Both the position numbers and the translations under genes were made by a program. A DNA stretch of 64,000 nt from Smallanthus sonchifolius (taxonomy: Eukaryota > Streptophyta > Magnoliopsida > Asterales > Asteraceae): the NCBI GenBank assembly GCA_023525975.1, contig CM042042.1, positions 875,501 to 939,500 of the forward strand, in the 5' to 3' direction. The notes under the pieces were generated by a model. The model saw only the letters and a list, made by a program, of their open reading frames with translations, made no database searches and was not told where the DNA came from. Shown in pieces: positions 46,867 through 57,275 of this stretch. The number at the start of each line of letters is the position of its first letter. The stretch's first letter is position 1.

Positions 46867-47849
46867 TCAAGTTTAACAAGGAGGCAACGTGTGGTTGAAT
46901 GAAGTTATGGGTGCTTCCTAAGTCGACGAGAATGCTAACCGGTGAGATTCATGGAAGTGGCGGTAGTCATCCCGAAGAAAATTGCCGGCGAGATAGAAAG
47001 GAAGCGTGGAATAGCCAAACTATCCTCAAGCAATGGTAAGGGGTTATGGGTTTGAACATCAGGGGTCTTATCCACAATTAGTAAAAATTGGGGTGGATTA
47101 CACTAGTGACCGGGCACGTACCGTTCGGGACAGCGAAAACAGAGTCCGGCAGCTCGTCTCTGTTGTAACTGTTCTAGTGAGAGTCTGGCGGTTGGGAGGC
47201 CCGATGTTGCGACGGTGGGAGTAGTCAAAAGAGCTGGAGGATCAGTGGTTGGGGTTGGTAAAAGAGCCGACGGTTTAGTCGTTGGAGTGGTGGTCGTCGA
47301 CAAGGCAAGTGGTGTAACGACGCCAGCGGATTTGTCTTCCACGAGTTTGGCAAGACCCACAACTTGCTGAAAGGAAGTCGGTTTAAGGATCGTTAGTTCC
47401 TGCTGGATATCGGACCGGAGGCCCAAAATGAAACAATTGAGCAAAGCTTCCGGCAGAAGGCTGACGACAAAATTACTCAAACGCTCGAAGTCGACAACAT
47501 ATGCGAGGACGGTGGTGGTTGACGGAGCTTGAACAAAGCCGTTTTGATGGTTCTCATAAGATGAAGGACCAAAGCGGAGTTCGAGAGCTTTGGAGAACTC
47601 GGGCCAAGTTGTAAGTAGGTTGTTGTTGGCAAGGTATTTGTACCGACTGAGAGCTTCACCGGTAAAACAAAATTGAGCCAAGGAAAGGCGGTGAGCGGGT
47701 AGTACGGAGTAGTACTCGAAGTAATTTGTAGCTTGAAATAGCCAGGCAAGTGGGTTTGAACCATCAAAAGAAGGTAAGTGGATTTTGGGTGGCCGGATGG
47801 TCGTATGCTGTGGGGGGTTGGTGCCTACTGGTGGAGTGGTGTTCGGCAA
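46867..47849 (-). pseudogene. Ty3/gypsy Gag and partial protease
   Basis: On the minus strand, residues about 20-180 of a 248-codon frame read as a retrotransposon Gag (KIHLPSFDGSNPLAWLFQATNYFEYY, TWPEFSKALELRFGP). A zinc knuckle LCFRCPERYVPGH follows, ended by TAG where GHKC would be usual. Beyond the stop the region continues to a protease motif ILVDLGSTHNFIQPHVASLL (about 46940-46880), where it is cut off. No LTR found. Confidence 0.75.
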
Positions 47850-47987
47850 TGGGGTGGTGTTCGGTGGTGGGGTGGTGGTGGCGTTGGAATGAGACGAACC
47901 ATGGTCGGAGGAAGGTTGGTTATGGCATCAGCTACATGCATGCTTAACGTGGAAAACAAATAACTGATGTGAAGACTTCTTCCAGCT

Positions 47988-48123
47988 TGTTAGACTAAGT
48001 AATAGTTTTGTATTCTAGAGGATGTAATCTGTAACTTTCAGCTCTTTATAATGAGCTCCTATGTATTCACTTTTCATCAATACAAAAACTTATTACAACT
48101 AAATACACCTTCTCGGTTCATCT
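47988..48123 (+). repeat. 5' LTR of the copia element
   Basis: It begins TGTTAGACTAAG and ends GGTTCATCT, with the primer site immediately after. The target duplication fits only if the LTR ends in CT rather than in CA three bases earlier. Confidence 0.85.
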
Positions 48124-48136
48124 TGGTATCACAGCC
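48124..48136 (+). other. Primer binding site (tRNA-iMet type)
   Basis: TGGTATCACAGCC differs from the usual TGGTATCAGAGCC at one base. It directly follows the LTR. Confidence 0.8.
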
Positions 48137-48184
48137 AAGTCCAATCATCTTCCCTCTTCACCTTTTTTTTTCCGATCAGATCTG

Positions 48185-51100
48185 ATGGCAGCTCTTGCCG
48201 CCTTATCCTCTGCTGAGAAAACCGGCCATAACAGCCACAAATTCTCCTTCACCCTTACCCCCACAAACTATGGGTATTGGAAAGCTATGCTTGAACCCTT
48301 CCTTATAACCAACAACCTATTTGACTATGTTAATGGGACGACTCCCTGCCCTGAACCAACAATTTTGATCGAACCCTCCAAATATGGAGAAGCCTCTACC
48401 ACCGACAACCCTAACCACCTCCGCTGGATTGCCAATGATGCGCATGTTCGGAGAGGCCTCGCTTCAACATGTTCAGGGAACAACTTCCAGGGACCTTTAG
48501 CTTTCCCTAGAGCGTGCCTATGCACCAAATACGGCTTCACGTGAGTTTACCTTGAAACTTCAACTGCTAAGAATCATGATGAAGGGCGATGAAACCCCTG
48601 TTAATTACCTTTCCCGAGTTATTGAATACGCTTCAGCCCTGGCAAATATAGGCGAGCCCATGAAGGACAAGGACCTGGTTATGCTAACTGTTTATGGCTT
48701 GCGTGATGAATACAGCGGGCTCAAATCTAACCTATTGGCGCGCAGCCCGCCAATCACCTTCAATGAACTTCCTGGCTTGCTCTCTGACCATGACTTTATG
48801 CTGCACAAATCCCCCTCTGATGTATCGGGTCACCCCTCTCAGGTCTTTGCTGCCACCACAGGTACCCCTCCTCTTACTACTACTTCTCTTACACAGGTTC
48901 AGCAATTGGCCACTCAATTTGGGTATCAATTGAACCCGATCAGCCAACCTTTCACCCCACCACAGGCTCTTTATGCCTCTCGACCTGCGCCAAACCGTAA
49001 CACTCGTCGGGGAACCTACCGTGGGTCATACCGTGGTGCTAATAGGGGACGTGATACTGCTAGACCTGCTGCCTCCTGTCAATTTGCGTGGGCCTCCACT
49101 CAGAACATGGTATATGATCATTGTAACCGTTGTGGCATTGGTCACCTACCATCCCAATGCCCGAACCACACTCCTGTTACCACTAGGGCTGCTCCTTAGG
49201 CGAATTATGCCTCTTTTTTGGACACTAGTTCTACTTCCGGGACTACTTGGTTCCCAAACACAGGTGCTAATGGCCATGTTACCCCTGACTTACAAAATCT
49301 TGACAACTCCAAGGTATATTTAGGTATTGATTCACTCCACGTTGGTGACAGTACGCCCTTACCCATTTTACACATTGGTTCTTCCAAATATTTCTCACCT
49401 AACAAAACATTCAAATTGTCTGATATCCTTCATGTACCTGCAATTCAAAAGAACTTATTATCTGTTAAACAATTCTGCTTAGATAATGATGTTTATTTTG
49501 AGTTTCACTCTTCCTTTTTTGTTGTTAAGGACGAGTCTTCACACACTACCCTACTTATGGGTCCAAGTGATAATGGCCTCTACTCGCTTCACCTTCCACA
49601 ACTAAAGTCTATTCCCAAGCAAGTCTTCTTGCAAATAAAGCTTCATCTACCATTTAGCATCTACGTCTCGGACACCCTCATGAACGTGTTTTTCATTTGC
49701 TTGTTTCCAATAATTCCTTACCTGTTTCTTCTAAATTTTGTTCCTCCTTATGTAATGCTTGTCAAATGGGAAAATCATCCATACTTACCTTACATAATTC
49801 TACTTTTAAAAGTCATAATGTTTTGGATTTAGTATACTGTGATGTTTGGAGACCTTCCCCTACTGTATCTCTTGATGGACACCGTTTCTTTCTGTTATGT
49901 GTGGATCACCACTCCCGTTTTATGTGGTATTTTCCGCTTATCCAAAAATCGGATGTTTTTACCACCTTTACCAACTTTGTCACTATGGTTGAACGTTAGT
50001 TCAACACTAAATTAAAAAGTGTGCAAACTGATTGGGGGGAGAGTTTCGTAACCTTTCTCCCTTCTTCACCAAGCTTGGTATAATTCATCGGCGTTCCTGT
50101 CCTTACACTAGAGAACAAAATGGGTTTGTTGAACGCCGTAATCGTCATGTTGTGGAAACAGGGCTTGCCCTCCTTGCCCACTCTTACCTCCCACACCGTT
50201 TCTGGCACTTTGCTTTTGAAACTGTCGTCTATCTTATCAATCGCCTTCCATCCCGAACCTCCTCCAATAAATCACCCTTCCAACACATTTTTCATCATAA
50301 ACCATATTACTCGTTCCTCCGTGCCTTTGGGTGTCAATGTTTTCCATACCTACGTCCGTATAACCGTCACAAAATGGACTTTCAATCCACCTCTTGTTTT
50401 TTCCTTGGTTACAGCCCTCATCATCACGGTTATCGTTTCTTTGACCCCACAACAGAAAGAATATATATTGTTCGACATGTGCGGTTCAATGGAACGGTCT
50501 TCCCTTTCCAAATACCCATTTCCCCAACATCTCCATCACCCGCTACCCTACCTCTCCATATGTGTCCACTTTTCCCGACCCCATTCCACCCACCACCCCT
50601 GCTCCACTAAATACATCTGTCCACATTGATCCTTCCTTTACTGCTACTACCCCCACTACCTCTGAACCATCATCTCCACAACCCTCTACCTCCTCACACT
50701 CCACGTCATCCTCATCCCCACCTATCTCACCTTCCTCGGCCTCTAGTTCCTCACCACCAAACATTCCTATCCCACCTCCGCCACCCCCACGACCTCAACC
50801 ATCTCACCTTCGCCAAAATCCCAAACGTACCACCCCCTATAATCCCTCTGCCTACACAGCCACCTCATGCTCACCTCCCACCGAACCTACCTCTTTTACC
50901 GTCGCCAACAAATCCCCGGAGTGGAGTCTTGCCATGACCGGGGAGTTTGAAGCACTTTGTAAGAACGGCACATGGTCCTTGGTTCCCTATGTCCCTAATA
51001 CTAATGTTGTTAAATGCAAGTGGGTTTACAGGTTGAAGACAGATCCCCACGGCATGATTACTCGGCATAAGGCACGCCTTGTTGCAAAAGGGTTTACGCA

Positions 51101-52468
51101 ACAGCCTGGTGTAGACTATCATGAGACCTTCAGTCCCGTTGTCAAAGCCACAATGATCCGGGTTCTTTTGTCCTTTGTTGTGACAAATGCTTGGTCTTTT
51201 CGTCAACTAGATGTACAAAATGTGTTCCTACATGGTGATTTGACTGAAACTATTTATATGAACCAACCATCCGGCTTTACAGATCCAGGCAAACCAAATC
51301 ATGTATGTCTTCTTCTTAAGTCTCTTTATGGGCTCAAGCAAGCCCCACGGGCATGGTTCCATCGGCTATCAACTGCTTTATCCAGGCTTGGTTTTCGGGG
51401 CTTAACGACGGATCCTTCATTATTCATTATGAACCACCATGGAATTCTTGCTTATGTTCTTGTATATGTTGACGACATTATCATCACTGGCAACAACTCG
51501 GCTGCCATTGACAACATCATTCAACAACTCAGCTCTACCTTTGCCATTAAGGATCTCGGCAGGCTTCATTATTTTTTAGGGATTGAAGTCATTCACCATA
51601 ACAACGATCTTATCTTGTCCCAAAGGAAGTATTTTTTGGACATCCTTCAACGATCCGGTCTCTCAGATTGCAAACCAGTGTCCTCTCCTATGAGTTCCTC
51701 TCAAATGTTAACTATTGATGACAGTCCACCTCTCTCAGACCCTGTGCGGTATCGCCACGCTGTTGGAGATTTACAGTATGCCACTCTCTCTAGCCTGGAT
51801 ATTGCTTTTGCTGTCAACCGTGTTTGTCAGTTCATGAATGCCCCCACAGAGAATCATTGGTCGGTTGTTAAACGCATTTTGCGCTACTTAAAAGGGACCA
51901 CCAACTTAGGTCTTGTTCTGCGTCACACATCCGGTTCCTCTTTGCAGGCTTTTACTGATGTTGACTGGCAAAACCAGCACTCCACGGTTCAAGCTTTTTC
52001 TGATTATGATTGGGCGGGCTGGCTAGTCGACCGTCGTTCCACTGGGGAGTTTGCCATTTATATTGGATCGAATCTCATCTCTTGGTCTGCCCGTAAACAA
52101 TGAACCGTTTCAAGATCTTCAACTGAGTCTGAATATAAGGCTCTTGCTGATACCGTGGCTGAATTGATTTGGCTAAAATCGCTGCTACATGAACTTGGAT
52201 TCCCAGTCAAACAGTCTCCTATCCTTTGGTGTGACAATCTGGGGGCCACCTACCTTTCTGTCAATCCTGTTTTCCATGCTCGAAAAGAACACATTGAGGT
52301 TGACTTTCATTTCGTTCGTGAACAAGTGGCTCAAAGAAAACTAAATGTTTAGTTTATCTCTACAAGTGATCAGGTTGCAGATGTCTTCACCAAGCCTCTA
52401 CCCTCTCAGCGATTTATGTTTTTAAGATCCAAGTTGCAGGTCTCTTCCAGGCCTCAACTTGCGGGGGA
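48185..52468 (+). pseudogene. Copia Gag-Pol pseudogene
   Basis: Gag is at 48185-49199 with a frameshift near 48480-48550 and a CCHC-like CNRCGIGHLPSQC. Protease follows at 49218 with WFPNTGANGHVTPDL, where the catalytic Asp of DTG has become Asn. A frameshift near 49650 precedes GAG-pre-integrase. The integrase core spans 49800-50500; it has a TAG at 49996-49998 and a lost G in the G-run of QTDWGGEF near 50036. Reverse transcriptase (50940-51700) keeps VYVDDIIITGN, and LDVQNVFLHGD is intact. RNase H follows with a TGA at 52101-52103 (after SARKQ) and a TAG at 52350-52352. A short stretch QAFTDVDW/QAFSDYDW is duplicated within RNase H. It cannot make a full polyprotein. Confidence 0.9.
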
Positions 52469-52469
52469 A
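52459..52469 (+). other. Polypurine tract
   Basis: TTGCGGGGGAA stands right before the 3' LTR, as usual in copia elements. Confidence 0.8.
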
Positions 52470-52605
52470 TGTTAGACTAAGTAACAGTTTTGTATTCTAG
52501 AGGGTGTAATCTGTAACTTTCAGCTCTTTATAATGAGCTCCTATGTATTCACGTTTCATCAATACAAAAACTTATTACAACTAAATACACCTTCTCGGTT
52601 CATCT
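52470..52605 (+). repeat. 3' LTR of the copia element
   Basis: A direct repeat of 47988-48123 with three substitutions that I can see. The CAGCT duplication follows at once. Confidence 0.88.
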
Positions 52606-52610
52606 CAGCT

Positions 52611-53090
52611 CTTTATGCACTTGTATTGTTAACCGGGTCAAGCCCTGGATTGTTATTGGGTCGGTTCTGCTAGATCAGGTCATGGGTCGTATCAAATGAT
52701 ATATAATTTCTCTTAATCAAAATGTGTAAGTTTGACCGGTTTGTAAATCAAGAGATATTATTCTTTGAAATTATAAACTAAACTTGTTATTATTTACTAT
52801 TTTATGTATGTAACATATGATATGGGTCGAATATAGTCAAATGGGTCAGCACGGGTAATTAACTGTTATATATAACCACCAGATTTGGCGGTTAATTACC
52901 TGTAAAAGTGCAAGTATAAATAGGAGTGGCGTGAACACTGGTAGGTGTCTGAATATTGTTCATATGGATGTATTAAGAAATTATCATTTACTGCATATAT
53001 GTAAATCGCATCTTTGTCAATTGTTCTTTCATTCAATTCTCATTTTCTTTCAATCCGTTAACCTATCATTAAATTGATCTCCCACTAACA
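52611..53090. other. Intergenic, no gene seen
   Basis: GGGTCA-containing AT-rich sequence. No open frame or RNA gene supported. Confidence 0.5.
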
Positions 53091-53322
53091 GTTATAGCCT
53101 TTTATGCCTCGAGTGTGTTATGAATTAACTATCTCAAAGGTAGCAAGAGTTAAAGGCAGACCACTCTAACAGTTATAGCCTTTTATACCTCGAGTGTGTT
53201 ATAAGTTAACTATCTCAAAGGTAGCAAGAGTTAAAGGCAGACCACTCTATCAATTATAGCCTTTTATGCCTCGAGTGTGTTATAAATTAACTATCTCAAA
53301 GGTAGCAAGAGTTAAAGGCAGT
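53091..53322. repeat. 81-bp tandem repeat, about three units
   Basis: Units start (GTTATAGCC) at 53091, 53172 and (ATTATAGCC) 53253. Each contains CCTCGAGTGTGTTAT and TATCTCAAAGGTAGCAAGAG. They are nearly identical, and the third is cut short. Confidence 0.9.
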
Positions 53323-53476
53323 AGTACCTGTATGCCGTCTATAAACCGTAGTGGTGCCTCGTATGCAAAAAGTGAAACTCTTAACTTCTCCTGTAAAAGC
53401 AAGCGTCATTTTATATGAACTTTTGATTTGATTATGTGTATTAAATAAATGACGAACGCATACGCCTAAGTATGCT

Positions 53477-54031
53477 CTTGGTTTAAAAAAAACGTTGTGA
53501 GGCACCGCCTTAAGCGCGAGGCGCTGGGCAAAACGCCTCGCTTCGGGTGGAGCGCTCGAGCACATGAAGCGGCCTGAAACAAGGCTTCAGGCGTGGAGCG
53601 CGAGCCGATGCGAGGCAGCGTTTAATGTATTTATTAGGGCCGGTCTATAATTTGGGCTTTAGATCAGTTGGACATGGACAATTAAAAGGGTTGGCCCATC
53701 ATTTAAACCAATTTGGGCTTTAAACCTGCGACCAATTTAAATCAGCAAGACCATTCAATAACCCTAAATCAGCGACGCTGATTGATTAGAGACAATTATT
53801 TATGTTTTTATGAATGTTTAATTATGTTCTAAACTTTTAACTTCTAAGTATTAAAGTATGTTTTGTGTGTATGATTAAGAAGTGAAATGTGTCATGCATT
53901 ATAAACTTTTTATAATTTTTTTTAGTTTTAGCACCTCGCATACGTGAAGCCCTCGCCTCGCGCTTGAGGCGTGACGCCTCGGATTTTAGGACCGAAACGC
54001 TTCACCTCCCATGGCGCTTTCTTAAACCAAG
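53477..54031. mobile_element. 555-bp GC-rich MITE, hAT-type
   Basis: The ends CTTGGTTTAA and TTAAACCAAG are a perfect inverted pair. The 8-bp flank AGTATGCT is present at 53469-53476 and 54032-54039. The ends have many GAGGCG and GCGCGAG words; the centre is AT-rich. No coding capacity. Confidence 0.8.
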
Positions 54032-54286
54032 AGTATGCTCACATAAGGGCAAGGGGTATGGTCCATGAGGGAGACCCATGGGCCACTCACGTTCACAATA
54101 ACACCGCTCCCTGACTTCTACGTGACACTCACTTTTTTCTACACTGACCATACCCCTCAGCTATTTAGAGTGGGGGTGTACTGAGTCCGCTACTCAAAAG
54201 TTAATAGGCGTTGATTAAACGCATAATCGTTCTTTGGGACTGCAAATCGAAGGAATTTATTTAACAGAAACGATACGAATTATTAC

Positions 54287-54421
54287 CTGGATTTCGCGAC
54301 GTAGGTCCTGGTTTTCGAGGTCGGCGACACGACGGAGGCGCCTCTGGCGTTTTCTTAAGAGGGACACCGCCTCTCGCAACTTCTTAAAATCCTCCTGCTT
54401 CGGCTGAACAACATGATCCAT
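54287..54421 (-). CDS. Possible first exon of an unknown gene
   Basis: From ATG at 54421 the minus strand reads 45 codons (MDHVVQPKQEDFKKLREAVS, then a very Arg/Lys/Leu-rich helix RKRQRRLRRVADLENQDLRREIQ) up to a good splice donor CAG|GTAATA (54287/54286). It has coding-like composition and could start a coiled coil. No second exon could be recognised to the left before the MITE at 54031. I do not recognise the family; it may be an orphaned exon. Confidence 0.4.
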
Positions 54422-55200
54422 TTCGTACAAAACCCCCCGAATTAATCTAACAAAACCTTAACACAAATCTGCAAAACGAATCTGTGAAAAAATCGCACCA
54501 ACGAGAGAGAAATCCGGCAATTATTGTGGTGTAAAGGTTGAGATGCCCAATCTATCATTACATCTTGTCATGTAATTTCGCTTTTGCCCTTCGACTATGT
54601 ACTCTTTCATGCTCCTCCATGTCAGCGTCACATCAGGGGTTTTTACTGTCTATTTTCATTAAAGTGCGTAATGATTTCACTGTCACGTTATCCACATTAA
54701 TGGGTGAACTTATTTTTTTAATTTATTTTATTAAGTTTTTTTAAACAACATTATTATTTTTTTTAATAATTATTTATCATCCGAAATGTCGATCAACTCT
54801 GTTTTCGATAAAAATAGTTTTTTTGAAAACAACTCCGTTTTCGTTAAAAATTATACCTAGATGTTCAGAAAAATAAAATAAACAAGCCCGTGTATTTTGT
54901 TTTTTTTTTAATAATTAACGAAAATGAGTTATTTGAGAAAAACCAAAATAATTCCTAAACTAAATATCTAATTAAAAAAACAAAAAAAGAAATGATTTGT
55001 TGTCTCATTGTGATTGGTGATACTTTTGCCCCCTTTGCCGTGAACGTGGTCACCCCCCCCCCCCTCCCGCCTGCAGGGGCGGTGTTCCATGCCAGTGAAC
55101 TAGCCAGGTGGCTCACGCCTCCACTACGGATGGCCTTCATGTAACCTTGTTTTTAAGTGTAAACAATTTTAGTTATTTTATTTTCAATTGAGTTCCTTTA
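54422..55200. other. Intergenic; poly-C-containing repeat, no gene
   Basis: It holds a C12 run near 55052-55063 followed by TCCCGCCTGCAGGGGCGG within a short GC-rich repeat (55000-55140). Nothing coding. Confidence 0.5.
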
Positions 55201-55757
55201 AACTTTTCAGTTCAATAAAAAAATTTAGGTTTTTTCCTAAAAACTTTTTTTCTACCTTTTAAAAAAATGATTTCTTTACTTTTTTAAAATCATTTTTTTT
55301 TGTAAAAATGTCTTTTTTGAAACTTTTTAAAAACATTTTTTAACCTTTTAAAAAAAATAATTTTTTTTCATAAAAAATGCTTTTAAGTTCAATTTTTTTT
55401 GTTTTTTTTTTAATGTTTTTATTAACTATTTTAAAACGCTTTTTTTAAACAGTTCACTATTTTAAAAACTAGTCTATTTAAAAAAGTAAAACAAAAATGC
55501 GTTTTTAAAATGGTCAAAAAACATTTTACGAAAAAGCTAAAAAAACGTTTTTTATAAAAAAAACAAAAAATGTTTTTAAAAACGATTTTTTATGAAAAAA
55601 TATTAAAAAATACTTTTAGAAAAGTTAAAAAACGTTTTAAAAAAGGTTCAAAAAAGACGTTTTTACGGGAAAAAAAAACAAAAAATAATTTTTAAAAGGT
55701 AAAAAAATAACGTTTTTTAAAAAATTAGAAAAAAGTTTTTATTGAACTGAAAAAGTT
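55201..55757. repeat. 557-bp A/T-rich inverted repeat (fold-back)
   Basis: The ends AACTTTTCAGTTCAATAAAAA (55201-55221) and TTTTTATTGAACTGAAAAAGTT (55736-55757) are inverted copies. The arms are made of T-runs on the left and A-runs on the right, broken by AACGTTTT-like words, so the whole could fold into a long imperfect hairpin centred near 55480. Confidence 0.8.
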
Positions 55758-56573
55758 AAACTAATTTATATAGAAATAATGACTAAAATACAATCTTAGT
55801 GACTGATATGTTAAAACATTCATTTTTAGACTAAAATGGTTAAACAGGTCAAATCACAGGGGTGAAAAGTGAAAATTTACTCTGCAGTTAAATATGGTTT
55901 TCATTCCTATGATGACTCAAATAACCATTTTAGTTCAAAAGTTTAAATTTGACTTTTTTAACTCAATAGATGCTTGTATCATCATCCACTAGTTCTGTTA
56001 AATATTGTGTGAAAAGACAAAAATACCTAATTAATAATAAAATAAATAACATTAAAAAATATATATTTAAACCTTCACCACCCTCTAATTTTTCTCGACA
56101 ACAGGTAAAAAAACAAAGAAATACTATTGATTAGTGGTTTTATTGGTGCAGAATAAAACTTGTAATAATATATCTATACTAGTTAATAAACAAGTAAAAT
56201 AAGAGTACACTTGTCATAATTGTATACCTCCTCATTCTCATTTCCCCGCATCTCTCCTATTAATAATTAACTCCGCTATTTTAGGCAACTAAATTAATTA
56301 TGTGTTTCAATTTTATTCTATAGATTTTTAATTTAAAACTGTGTTTATCATCAATTAAATTGTTCAATCATATTTATATGAATTTACAAACTGTAAACAA
56401 ATTTATAGAAAGGTAGGATCATAATAAAAAAAACATTTGATCATATATTATATATTCATATTGTTTCATGACGAGTGTATGTATTAACATATTAAATTAC
56501 ATTTGATTGAACCCATGTAATACAAAGACACAAATTTTTTATTAGTAAGTATATAATATTACATTTATTCAAT
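55758..56573. other. AT-rich intergenic, no gene seen
   Basis: No open frame or RNA gene supported. The last part is probably the tail of the Helitron that ends at 56601. Confidence 0.5.
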
Positions 56574-56601
56574 CTGTGTAATACACGGGATTCTAAGCTA
56601 G
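56574..56601 (+). mobile_element. Helitron-type 3' end
   Basis: Hairpin CTGTGTAATACACGGG (56574-56589, imperfect) then ATTCTAAG and CTAG (56598-56601), followed by T. It resembles the ends at 19928-19959 and 62310-62341. Confidence 0.5.
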
Positions 56602-57163
56602 TATGAAATAAGAAGAAACTAAAAAGTTCAAAAAAGATGTACATCACTCTCGCTAGGAATAAAAATAAGTAAAAAAGAAAAACAAATCAAATTATTAAGA
56701 ATATTTATAAAAGTAAGGTATCTATAAAAGTCATGGCCACAAACTAAAGTTGTTAATTGAGCAAGGCATATGGAATTGAATCCAATACCAAACCCAACCT
56801 TTTTTTTTAAGTTTTATACGCACATGGAATGATGGTTTATAATTCATAATGTTGGCAAATTAACTTCACATTATAATACATAAACTATTACAAAAATAAA
56901 CTTTCTGTGAAACCAACTACTTCCATTCCCGTTAACAATGGCTTTTGCTGAAACCATTGCTCCTGCCCTCCTCAATGTAATTTTTGAGAAGTTGGCCAAT
57001 GAAGCCTTCAACAAATATGTTCGGTCTCAGGGAATTCACTCCGAGCTCAAGAATCTGGTGAGGACTTTGTCCCGGATCCAAGCTCTGCTTAATGATGCTT
57101 CTCAAAACGAAATAAAGGATGAGGCTGTTTAACAATGGCTCAATGATCTCCAACATTTGGCTT

Positions 57164-57275
57164 ACGATATCGATGACGTGCTCAACGATGTGGCTACCGA
57201 AGCTATGCATCGTGAACTGACGATATCGATGACGTGCTCAACGATGTGGCTACCGAAGCTATGCATCGTGAACTG
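57164..57275 (+). repeat. Exact 56-bp tandem duplication in the NLR pseudogene
   Basis: The segment 57164-57219 (starts ACGATATCGATGACG, ends CATCGTGAACTG) is repeated without change at 57220-57275. As 56 is not a multiple of three, it breaks the frame after the coiled coil. Confidence 0.95.

Larger units (their letters stand above)
47988..52605 (+). mobile_element. Ty1/copia retrotransposon, Ale/Retrofit-like, TG...CT ends
   Basis: It is flanked by CAGCT at 47983-47987 and 52606-52610. LTRs are 136 bp each and differ at three positions by my count. A primer site and purine tract are present. All polyprotein domains can be read in order but are split by frameshifts and stops. Lineage is inferred from short LTRs and motif style. 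Confidence 0.9.

Noticed and set aside
47750..47963. Plus-strand Trp/Gly-rich frames
   Set aside because: They are antisense to the Pro/Thr-rich start of the Ty3 Gag relic.
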